64,000 nucleotides of DNA, taken from Sophora flavescens (taxonomy: Eukaryota; Streptophyta; Magnoliopsida; Fabales; Fabaceae). The stretch is from NCBI GenBank assembly GCA_030762895.1, contig CM061062.1, positions 2,875,001 to 2,939,000 of the forward strand, written 5' to 3'. Numbering within the stretch: position 1 is the stretch's first letter; every line of letters starts with the position of its first letter. The position numbers and the translations under genes are program-made. Positions 54,851-64,000 of this stretch are shown piece by piece. A model generated the notes under the pieces. It did no database searches and was not told the DNA's origin. It saw only the letters and a program-made list of their open reading frames with translations.

Positions 54851-56677
54851 AATCACCCCAAGCTTAAGATTTTGCTTGTCCTCAAGCAATCACTGAGGCC
54901 ATAAGCTATAAATAATCAAAGTATGGATAGTGAACCAAGAACCCGAGTAACTAATCCAAGTAACAGGAATTTTTAATAAATACTCAAGATACAATCGATT
55001 TCAAATCCAATTAGAAGCTTAGGTTTCCTAAATTCATATTCTCACTGATTCAGGCACTCTTCTTACCTCACTCAACTGTTTAAGGATATATGACAATTCG
55101 CTCAATTTCCTCAAGGAATGTATTCTACCATAAGCTTGACTATTAACCAAATCTCCACTTTATTAATGAAAACACATAAGAATCAAGAGCTCTTTTATTC
55201 TGGTTGTAATGAGGCCATGGGATTAATCGTTAGGTGGGGAAGTCAAGAAAAGGAAATTTCAAGAAGGCTAAACAGAGTATCAAACATCGCAAAGCATGAC
55301 ACCTTCTAAAATACCTTTTTGGGCTTTGATTCATTTTTCCAGCTTTCTTTCCTTCTTTTTATTTTATTTCTCACTTTCCTTTTTTATCATACCCTTCTCC
55401 AAATTTTTTGTTTATTTTATTTTATTTATTTGGAGAAGGGGAGATTTTCAATTCAAGAGAAATATTTTCTAACCTTCTCATCCCACAATTTATTTTTCAA
55501 ACTACCTTTTTACCCTTTTTGCAATACTTTAAAAGGTGTCATACCAAGCATTATTCATCAAAGTAATTCAAGGTACCAAGAAAAGTATTTTTACTCTTTT
55601 TGGCCAACTAAGGGGTAGCATTTAATCAATCAAAGCTCAGAAGGCCGAAAAAATACCTAGTGCCTCAATCATTTTCAAAAATGTTTTCAAAAATTTCTAA
55701 GTTTCAAAACGGTTTCAAGTCAAGTTCTAGAGAATACAATCCAAGAGGAATAAAACACTCTATCACAAAGAATGGGGTAGATTTAGTGAGTACCCCTTTT
55801 AGGCTCAAAAATTCACATTTAGTAGTTTAAAATCAGTGAGAAACACAAATCTAAGGAACCACATGCTAATTATCAACTATCAAAAGATTATCTCAAGAAT
55901 TTTTATTTTTAGCCTTATCATAAGAATAAAAAAAATTGGGTTCAAAAATTCACTATCTCAATTTATTTGGCACCAAGTTCTCACAATCGGATGCATACTC
56001 TAAGCAAGGGGGCAATCTAGAGAATGTGATCGTACAAAACTATGCCTATATGAATGCAACATGAAAAATGCAAAAATGCAAAAATTTGCAAAAAATACCC
56101 ATACCCCGAGCTTAAAAACTTACATTGTCCCCAATGTAAATAATCAAGTCGGAGAGAGGAAAAAAATTGGAACAATTCACCGAGGTGGTAGCGGGTGCTG
56201 GCTCACATGCCAGTCAAAAGCTTGTTGAAAATTGTATCACGGCCGTGATATGTATCACGGGCAGGCCGTGATCAATTCTGGTCTTCAGGAGCTGGCCTGT
56301 CACGGCCGTGACCTGTATCACGGCTTGGCCATGGTACTCTATGAACTTTAGGGTCCTTCCCATCACGCCCGTGATGCTTATCATGGCTGGGATGTGATCC
56401 TTTCCGGTCTTCTTGGTTAGCTCATCACGGTCGTGATCACTGTCACGGCCTGGGCGTGATGACTTCTGACTTTATTTGTCCCTGCCTTTTTTGCTCTTCC
56501 TCCCTTCTTAACCTGAAAACACTTGACAAATCTATTAATTTATGATCTTTTTCCTCTTGATCTTCTCAAATTATTTAAGAGCTAAATTCAAAAACAAATG
56601 GAAAAGGGAAAGAAAACTTGGGTTGCCTCCCAAGAAGCGCTTATTTACGGTCTTAAGCTTGACCATACTTCCTTCAA
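54851..56677 (-). other. 3' untranslated region of the outer element
   Basis: Minus-strand order: the TTGGGAGGCAACCCAA motif at about 56617-56636, a palindrome array at 56215-56465, a conserved block, a hairpin with 12-bp arms (CCCTTCTCCAAA 55392-55403, TTTGGAGAAGGG 55429-55440) and a polypurine tract (reverse complement of AATCACCCCAAGCTTAA, 54851-54867). No coding region. Confidence 0.65.
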
Positions 56678-59008
56678 TCAACCGGGGTCGGATGGGCGTA
56701 GAAGTGCAGGAACACTTCTCTTCCATGGGAGTCCTTCAAAGAGCCGATTCTGCTCATTTGGCCAATTGCGCTTCTGCTTCGCTCTTTTCACTCTAAGCTT
56801 CATGGCCTTACTCCCTCCCGGCGGAAGTTTTGTTTCCACATGATCAGCAACTCCAACTTCATCACTACTGGGTGCATCATTTGCCATGTAAATCTTCGGA
56901 GTTGCTTCCATGTTGAGCTCTTCCTTTACCACTGGAGACGTTATATCGATCCTGCACACATGACTCACAAAAGGAGGGTTGTTATATGAGTTAGTCAATT
57001 CAAAATCTACCCTACCTTCCTCTACATTCAGAGAGAGTTTGCCATTCCTTACGTCTATTATTGCTCCGGCGGTGGCCAAGAATGGCCTTCCTAAAATGAT
57101 GGGGAATTCAGAATTCCCTTTCATATCCAATACCAGGAAATCGGTAGGGATGAAAAATTTCCCTACCTTTACGTGAACATTCTCTAGTATCCCTAGAGGA
57201 GTTCTGGTTGAGCCAAACGCAAATTGTAAGGAGAATTTGAATGGACTCAACTCTTTGGTTCCCAACCTTTCCAAGATAGTGAGCGGCATCAAGCTCGCAC
57301 TAGCCCCCAAGTCACATAAGGCTTGGTCTATTTGTACCTTTTCAATTGAGCAAGCGATAGAGAAACTACCTGGGTATTTCAGTTTGGGAGGCATATTAGT
57401 TTCTATATCTACTTGCTTTCTCTTGACCAACCTTTGTGGGAAATGTATTGGGGGTTGGTATGGTGGTGGAGGGACATACTTTGATTCTGGCTCTTCATCC
57501 TCGCTCATGTCCTCCTCACATTCCACATCCTTTTCAATCACCCCAAGCTTATCATCCCTCAAGTATATGGCATTACAATGCTCATTGGGATTAGCTTCGG
57601 GTTGTCCCGGGAATGTACCCTTAGGTCTAGAGTATGTGCTGGCTTGTTGGGCAATTTGAGTTTCTAGCATCTTGTTATGGATGGCTAAGTTATATACCTT
57701 AGATGCTAGCTCTTTTATTGCCTCGTTTATCGCCCTACCTTGTTGTCTAAACTCTTCATTTTGTTTTGTTTGAGTTTCAACAAAACTTTCCAATAAAGAC
57801 TCGAGTTTAGACTTCTATACCTGAGGATACCCCGCTGCGGGTTTCCTATTACCTTGGCCTTCTTGGAACTCGTGGTTCAGCGTGTTGCTGTAGTTCCCGT
57901 ACGATAGGTAAGGGTTGTTCTTCCTTCCTTGGTTGTAAGGATTTGGGGGAGCATAATTGGGCAACTTCGGGTTCGTGTCGTAGAAGTTGTGACAAGAGTT
58001 CACTTGTTCCCCCGAAGTGCCGGATCCATGAGAAATACCACGTGGGCACTCCATTATGTCATGTCCCTGCACTCCACAAATCTCACCAACAATGTTAGTA
58101 GAACCTATTGAACTCACGTTAGCCCTTTCAAGCTGATCAAACCGTTTATTCAGTGAGTCTATTTTAGACATGATAAGATCAGTGCTATTCATTTCAAACT
58201 AACCCCCCGAAATATTTTTCGGGTTATTACCTCTTTCTGAACCCCATTGGTGGTAGTTGGTGGCCACTTTTTCAATGATGTTGAATGCCTCAGTCATAGG
58301 CCTATTCATAAAGGCTCCACCAGCTACGGAATCAAGTGACACCTTCGAAGAGTAATCCAATCCGTTGTAGAAGGTGTGCACTAACAACCACCTCTCGAGT
58401 CCATGATGTGGGCAAGACTCCAGCAATCCCTTGTAGCGATCCCAAGCTTCTGATAAGCATTCTCCATCCTTTTGGAAGAAGCCGGTGATCTGGGCTCGTA
58501 GGTAAGCCGTCTTGGAGGGAGGGAAGAATTTCTCCAAGAATGCCTGCTCCAGTTGGTCCCAAGTCGACAAGGTATTAGCGGGCACTTGCTTCAGCCAAGC
58601 TTTTTCTTTTCCAGTAAGATAGGAGGGGAACAACCTCAAATGAATAGCATCAACCGGGGCGCCTTGAATTCTAACTGCATCAGTGAACTCCAAGAATGTA
58701 TCCACGTGATCAGTCGGGTCCTCCGAGGGCAATCCTCCGAATTGATGTTGCCTAATCATGTTGATTAGCATAGGCGGTATAGTGTAGTTCTCCGCCTCAA
58801 TCTCTGGCCTAGCAATCCCAGTTCGCAATCCCCTAGCATTTGGGTCTGCGTAGTCCTTCAACGGTTTCGTATCCGGGAGATTCGCCATGAGTGGAATGGG
58901 AATCAACCTCTCTCTCTCTCTCTTTGTAGTCTCCTACGTCTGTGAAAGGTCATTTCGACTTCGGGGTCGACCTCACTAAGATTTCCAAGACTTAGTGATC
59001 TTTGCATA
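56678..59008 (-). pseudogene. Gag and aspartic protease of the outer element
   Basis: One minus-strand frame from about 58906 to 56678 with two in-frame TAG codons (58199-58201 and 57815-57817). It encodes LLESCPHHGLERWLLVHTFY, CGVQGHDIMECPRG, INEAIKELASKVYNLAIHNK and, in the protease, QALCDLGASASLMPLTILER and FPIILGRPFLATAGAIIDVR. It ends NRLFEGLPWKRSVPALL. The expected ATG at about 59008 is out of frame because an AG repeat near 58909-58925 is longer than in the inner copy. No RT or integrase follows. Confidence 0.87.
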
Positions 59009-59154
59009 AAAGAGAAAAACATAGAGAGATAGATATAAAAAGAAAAAAAGATTGATGAAATATATTTTTTTTAACAAAAATCAGTTAAAAAGAAAGAAAG
59101 AAAAGGTCCAGAAAAATCAATTTAAAAATTAAATTGAGATTCAAGGAAGCACAG

Positions 59155-59172
59155 TCCCCGGTAACGGTGCCA
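59155..59172 (-). other. Primer-binding site of the outer element
   Basis: The minus strand reads TGGCACCGTTACCGGGGA, six bases inside the 5' LTR. It differs at two bases from the site at 21496-21513. Same spacing in all three elements. Confidence 0.7.
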
Positions 59173-59178
59173 AAAACT

Positions 59179-60638
59179 TGATGTCGTGCGATGCACGTCG
59201 TGCGATCCGGCAAGTGTACCGGATTGTCGCCAAGTAATAAAAAGATATCGATCCCACAGAGACAGTGATCTCAAATCGCAACTAATTATCAAATTGACTA
59301 AACTGGACTTTAGAAAGGGATTTTGAAAAAGGTTTTTGATATTTGAAATAAGAGATAACTTAGAAAAATCGGATAAGGAATGCAATCAAGTAAAACAAAT
59401 TAAATCAATTTGTGGTTTTTCAGATCTAAAGGGATCCCTAGGAATTTGGGTTACCAACAAGATCGTTCATGTTACTAAATTGACTACCTCTTGTTAATTA
59501 TCAAAATTTGCTTTGAAGGCGAATTTATCCTCAAATAGTTAATGCTCCCTCTCGGGTTACAAAAAGCGTGCCCAATTAAACCAACCCCTACTCTCGTGGT
59601 AGTCGAATTTAGATTGGACCCTTTACGCTTTGTGACAATTCGTTAATCCTCGAAGGACCGCTTCTAACTCTCGTGATTTAAGTCCTAAGTCTGATTCTAT
59701 AGATCCGATACCTAAGTTCACCGCTAGGTTCCTCCTTAGAATATCTACGTCACACAAATAAGCGTCCGACAAATTTACGAGTAATTAAAACACTAGAAAT
59801 CAGATCTAAAGCAAAATCGTAATTAACAAAGATAAAACATCAATTCATTACCATAAACAAACCTTGGGCATAGCCCCAATCCCTAGAAATTAAACTACTA
59901 CTCAAGCCTTGCCATGGTGATGACAAGCTTAGTTAACAACAACATGAAAATAAAACTAAGAGAAGGGAGGAGGAAGAAGAAGAGAGAGATCCTAAATTAT
60001 AGCCTAAGAGTAGCATCCCAAAAGTCCTCCTTCATCTCTGCCTAGATGCCTTATTTATAGATTTGGGAAGTTTGAATCACAATCAAATACAAATTCAGAT
60101 CTAAATCAGTTGCTTCAGATCCAAGTAATGCGCGTCACGGTCGTGATGGCCATCACGGTCAGGCCGTGACGGATTCTGCCTTGGGCGTTTCTTCAATTTT
60201 TGGTCTGTCACGGCCGTGACCACCATCACGGCTAGGCCGTGATCAGTTCTGCCTGTGAGGGATCAGTTCTGCCTGTGAGGGTTTGGTTCAGCTGACATGT
60301 CACGGCCGTGATGGACATCACGGCTAGGCCGTGACCAGTTATGACTTCAGTCTTTTTTCTTTTTAGCTCTGCTTGATCATGGCCGTGATGGTCATCAGGG
60401 CTAGGCCGTGATGGGCTCTGTTTGGCTCATTTTCTTCACTTTTCAAGCCCCATCTTCATCCAAGCTCCATCATGGTTGATCCTGAGCATTTTATCCTTAA
60501 TTCCTGCAAAACAACATCACAAAACCGCCTTACCCGTTCCAAGGTAAAAACTTACCAAAAATCAAATGAAATATGCCTAACCTATATGAAAATGCATGCA
60601 AAATGACAATGAAATATGAGGTGAAATCACTCTCATCA
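59179..60638 (-). mobile_element. 5' LTR (right copy) of the outer element
   Basis: 1460 bp, TGATGTCGTG...CTCATCA. A 20-bp direct duplication at about 60240-60280 (GATCAGTTCTGCCTGTGAGG twice) accounts for its extra length. The minus-strand TATAAATA is at 60052-60059, and the palindrome array at 60132-60415. Confidence 0.9.
60052..60415 (-). promoter_or_regulatory. TATA box and palindrome array of the outer 5' LTR
   Basis: On the minus strand the array 60415-60132 (ATCACGGCTAGGCCGTGATC, TCACGGCCGTGAC and similar) ends about 75 bases before TATAAATA (60059-60052). This is the LTR that would have driven the outer element's transcript. Confidence 0.6.
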
Positions 60639-60643
60639 GCACC

Positions 60644-60760
60644 CAAGCTTCAACATTCATTTGCAGCATATCACGATACAACACTCAGCTAATTACAACA
60701 AGTCAAATCTGAATTGCAGCTAACACACAGTTACAAATGATACACATTCACACACCTCCC
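60644..60760 (-). other. 3' end of the copia internal region with polypurine tract
   Basis: On the minus strand the RNase H stop (60761) is followed at once by AATTAAGGGAGGTGTGTG, a copia-type polypurine tract. The remaining ~100 bases to the insertion point have no ORF. The tract repeats 17 bases of the one at 45003-45019. Confidence 0.5.
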
Positions 60761-61168
60761 TTAATTCAAATTTGCTAGAGAACACATCCCTAGCTTATCC
60801 CTTAGAATTTTAAACCTTTCAATCTTCAATGGTTTAGTGAATATGTCAGCAATCTGGTCTTCAGTCTTGCAATATTCCAGCTCCAAGTTCCCTTTGCTAA
60901 CCTGATCTCTTAGGAAGTGGAAACGAGTTTCAATGTGTTTGCTCCTGCCATGAGCAACTGGATTCCTTGCAAGATTTATTGCTGACTTATTGTCTACCTT
61001 CAGCTTCATTGGTTTGGATCCCAGCAGGTTCAGTTCTTTTAACAAAGCTTCAAGCCATAATGCTTGACAAGCTCCTGAGGATGCATCCACATATTCGGCT
61101 TCGCAAGAGGACAAGGCCACTATGTTCTGCTTCTTTGAACACCAAGAAACAGAGCTGTTGTAACACAT
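60761..61168 (-). pseudogene. Copia RNase H
   Basis: The minus strand reads WCSKKQNIVALSSCEAEYVD, ACQALWLEALLKELN, LKVDNKSAINLARNPVAHGR, SKHIETRFHFLRDQVSKGNL and QIADIFTKPLKIERFK, ending ANLN. All are classic Ty1/copia RNase H motifs (SS.EAEY, DN.SAI.L..NP..H.RSKHI). The frame is intact here; it joins RT upstream after a shift near 61150. Confidence 0.92.
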
Positions 61169-62260
61169 GAAAATGTAGCCATAAGTGCTTTTCTATCCTC
61201 TTTGTCACCACACCAATCAGAATCAGTATATCCCACAACTTCAGCATTTTTACATGTCAGTTTATTGGGAAACAATATTCCAAAGTCAAGTGTTCCCTTG
61301 ATATACCTTAATATCCTTTTGGCTGCAGCGTAGTGAGAGATTATGGGCTTCTCCATGAACCTGCTGATGAGGCCTACTCCATAAGCAAGGTCTGGTCTTG
61401 AGTTACACAGATATCTCAAGGAGCCAACCAATTTCCTGTACTTGGTTTCATCTACCTGGTCCTCATCTTCACTTTTCGTTAACCTCGATCCAGTTTCAAC
61501 TGGAGTTGTTGTCGGGTTGCAATCCATCATGTGGAATCTTTCCAATAAGTCTGTTGCATATGTCTTCTGGTGTAGGAAAACTCCACTTGCTATTGGGATA
61601 AACTCCATTCCCAGGAAATAAGTCAGCTTGCCTAAGTCTGACATCTCAAATTCAGCCACCAATTTTGCTTTGAATTAATGAATCTCATCATCATTGCTCC
61701 CAGTGATCAGTAAATCATCTACATATAAACATACAATTACTAGATCACTATTCTGTGAGACTCTTGTATACATACCATGCTCACTTGTGCATTTTAAGAA
61801 GTCTTGATCAAAGAGGAAAGAATCAATCCTCTTATTCCATGCCCTTGGTGCTTGCTTTAGCCCATACAGTGCTTTCTTAAGTCTGTATACTTTCCCTTCC
61901 TTTCCACTGATCTCAAAGCCAGGTGGCTGATCCACGTATACCTCTTCCTCTAGAGGTCCATTCGAGAATCTTGACTTGACATCTAACCGATGCATTGACC
62001 AGTTTTTGTGACTTGCAATTGTTGTCACTAACCACGATTGTTTCTAGCCGAGCCACTGGTGCAAACACTTATTGGTAGTCTATTCCAGGTTTCTGTAGGA
62101 ATCCCTTGGCCACTAACCTGGCCTTGTGCTTTGCAACTGTACCATCAGGTTTCATCTTGACTCTATACACCCACTTCACTGCTATGGATCTTTTCTGATG
62201 AGGTAATTCCACCAGTTCCCAAGTATGATTCCTTTCGATTGAACTCAGCTCCTCTTTCAT
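61120..62260 (-). pseudogene. Copia reverse transcriptase
   Basis: Motifs in order: HTWELVELPHQKRSIAVKWV, HKARLVAKGFLQKPGIDYQ (then a stop replacing the next Gln), VFAPVARLETI, DVKSRFSNGPLEEEVYVDQP, LKKALYGLKQAPRAWNKRID, LYVDDLLITGSN (catalytic YVDD intact), FEMSDLGKLTYFLGMEF, RKLVGSLRYLCNSRPDLAYG and YTDSDWCGDKEDRK. Stops at about 62067 and 61675 split it. Dead element, recent decay. Confidence 0.92.
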
Positions 62261-62634
62261 AGCTTCAACCCATTTTTTATCAGCAATTGCCTCCTCAAAA
62301 GTTACTTATGATGTTTCATGAAGGAGTGCTAAATATACCAAGTCTCCTCTGTGTTGACAAAGATTATCTGGTACAATCTCATAGTCATTTAACCTTAGAG
62401 GTGGCTGTCTAGTCCTCTGAGGTTTCTGAGATTGAGTTACCTGTAATGGTTCTGACTAAGTGACCTGCTCATCATGCAGATTCATCACTACACTGCTGTT
62501 GGAATTGCCTTGCTCCCAGTCCCACCATCTGGTCTCATCAATGATCACATCCCTGCTCACCATATAACTTTCTTATTCCTTGGATCATAGAGCTTGTAGG
62601 CTCCTGTTGGATGATATCCAAGGAAGATCATTTG
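62261..62634 (-). pseudogene. Integrase-RT linker of the copia element
   Basis: Minus-strand pieces read MIFLGYHPTGAYKLYDP, VSRDVIIDETRWWDWEQG, PLRLNDYEIVPDN and VTFEEAIADKKWVEAM, the usual integrase C-terminus to RT linker of plant copia. Stops at about 62632, 62456 and 62310 break it. Confidence 0.8.
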
Positions 62635-63420
62635 CTAACTTCTATCATCCAGCTTCCTTCTCATTTGTTCTGCCACATGCTTGAAGCATAGAGAACCAAA
62701 TACTCTTAGTTGAGACACATTAGGCTTCCTCCCTGTCCAAGCCTCTTCAGGTGTGATTTCTTCAAGGTTCTTTGTAGGACATTTATTAAGAATGAAGGTT
62801 GCTGTTGAGATTGCTTCTCCCATAGATTCTTTGGTAGCTTTCTGCTCTTTAACATGCTCCTTGCCATATTCAATATGGTCCTATTTCTCCTCTCAGCAAT
62901 TCCATTGTGTTGAGGAGTATATGGAGCTATCACTTCATGCACTATGCTAGCTTCTTCACAGAATTTTTGGAATTCATTGGAGACATATTCCCCACCACCA
63001 TCAGTCCTTATCACCTTTAGTTTTTCTCCACTTTGTTTTTCCACCATCAATACAAACTTTTTGAATATAGGCAGCACTTCATTCTTTCTTTTGATAAGAT
63101 AAACCCATAACATTCTAGTGTATTCATCAATGAATGACACAAAGTAACTATTACCTCCAAGGGAGTGAACCTCAAATGGTCCACATACATCTGAATAGAT
63201 CACTTCCAGTTTGCTTTCTGATCTATGAGGAGCTTTGTGCTTGAACACTTTTCTTGGCTGCTTGCTAATACAATAGTCATCGCATACATGCTTTGGCTGA
63301 TTCACTTGTGGAAGGCCTTGAGCCATACCCTTTTTCTGCAACAAGTCCAGACTTCTGAAATTTAAGTGCCCGAATCTGTAATGCCACAACCAGTTTGCAT
63401 CATTTACCTCTGCACCAAAG
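62635..63420 (-). pseudogene. Copia integrase
   Basis: The zinc region has WLWHYRFGHLNFRSLDLLQK and CDDYCISKQPR. The core has EVIYSDVCGPFEVHSLGGNS (Asp), KVIRTDGGGEYVSNEFQKFC (Asp) and TPQHNGIAERRNRTI (Glu). A shift after LPKNLW moves the rest to the 62635-62823 frame (EAISTATFILNKCPTKNLEE, SQLRVFGSLCFKHV). Catalytic residues are all present. Confidence 0.92.
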
Positions 63421-64000
63421 CACTTCTTTTCACACACTTGGATTCCAATCTTGAAAGTCCTATTCTTTGACAAAGGAGCTTTCAGGATTAGTCTCTTCTG
63501 AGCATCAAACACCTTCATTTGATTCTGCTGCAGGTTCATGGAATAGCCTTTTTCAACCAATTGTCCCAAGCTCAACAGATTATTCTTCATCCAAGGCATA
63601 TAAAGAACATCTGTTATCCAAGCCTGCACACCATCTTTTCTTTGTATCAGCACCTTTCCTGCTCCTTCTGCTGTGATCACTAAGTTATCAGCAAACCTCA
63701 CCTTTCTCCTTACGTTTTCATCCAGGCCAACAAACCATTCTTTTCTGCCAGACATGTGGTTTGAACATCCAGTGTCCAAGTACCATTGATTATCTGAATC
63801 ATTCTCAATTTTGGTAGTCACCATGAGCAACACATTATCATCAGAGTCTGAATTCCCATCTTGTGCCAGTTGTGTTTCTTCATCTTTCTCTACCTTCTTG
63901 TTTCTACATTCATCTGCGAAATGGCCATATCTTTGGCAGTTGTAGCACTTGATATTTTTCTTGTTGAATCTCTTCTTGCCACCCTTTTTGTTGCCTTTGG
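63421..64000 (-). pseudogene. Copia Gag zinc knuckle and protease, cut by the window edge
   Basis: The minus strand enters with a Lys-rich stretch and the zinc knuckle CYNCQRYGHFADEC at about 63905-63947, typical CX2CX4HX4C. It then reads DGNSDSDDNVLLMVTTKIEN and the protease WYLDTGCSNHMSG with catalytic DTG, followed by VLYMPWMKNNLLSLGQLVEK. The frame is open. The rest of gag, the primer-binding site and the 5' LTR are outside the window. Confidence 0.92.

Larger units (their letters stand above)
45090..60638 (-). mobile_element. Outer Athila-like LTR element without RT/integrase (carries a nested element)
   Basis: Starts TGATGTCGTA and ends CTCATCA. It is flanked by GCACC at 45085-45089 and 60639-60643. 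Its left LTR is split by the inner element (45839-54154). Without that, the element is about 7.2 kb: two LTRs of 1440 and 1460 bp and 4.33 kb internal. The internal part has a primer-binding site, a gag-protease frame and a long 3' untranslated region, but no RT, RNase H or integrase. Confidence 0.9.

Overview
This window is plant nuclear DNA made almost entirely of transposable elements. I found no host protein gene, no rRNA and no tRNA gene. Many plant families are present: Ty3/gypsy elements of Tat and Athila type, a Ty1/copia element, a plant L1-type LINE with RNase H, a CACTA (En/Spm) DNA transposon, a tRNA-derived SINE, a hAT transposase scrap, and solo LTRs. A eudicot is likely. A legume is my guess from the general look of the elements, and the sequence does not prove it. 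Nearly every coding region is broken by stops or frameshifts.

Layout. (1) 1-12957 is a minus-strand Tat-type Ty3/gypsy element. Its 5' LTR is 11908-12957; its 3' LTR lies left of the window. Two solo LTRs interrupt it: 5105-6453 (between protease and RT) and 9907-11478 (in gag). An opposite-strand ORF sits beyond integrase at 3-542. (2) 12958-14040 is a decayed gag of a related element, carrying a SINE (13741-13956). (3) About 14800-43756 is one minus-strand LINE cut into four pieces by three insertions: an Athila-like element with no pol (17047-22902, duplication CTAGA), a Tat-type element (25365-35931, CTAGC) and a CACTA element (36500-42980, CTT). Reading frames rejoin across each gap. (4) 44115-44400 is a hAT-like transposase scrap. 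(5) About 44746-64000 is a four-level nest. A minus-strand copia element holds a minus-strand Athila-like element (45090-60638, GCACC). The 3' LTR of that element holds a plus-strand Athila-like element (45839-54154, ACAAG). The gag of that one holds a solo LTR (47738-48965, GTGTT).

How the pieces relate. The three Athila-like elements share LTR blocks, a primer-binding site, a 3' untranslated region and two inverted-repeat motifs, yet none has reverse transcriptase or integrase. They look like non-autonomous elements that depended on an absent partner. The Tat-type element at 25365-35931 carries, on the strand opposite its pol genes, what looks like a complete second gene with a TATA box, a GT-AG intron and a coiled-coil protein.

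The most striking unexplained pattern is a set of GC-rich palindrome arrays (TCACGGCCGTGA-type and CGCGAGGCGAG-type). They lie just upstream of the TATA box in every Athila-like LTR and in two solo LTRs of another family, again in the internal 3' region of two elements, and in degraded form upstream of the CACTA transposase. All boundaries were set by eye from target-site duplications, terminal TG/CA and reading-frame continuity. No alignment or database search was run.
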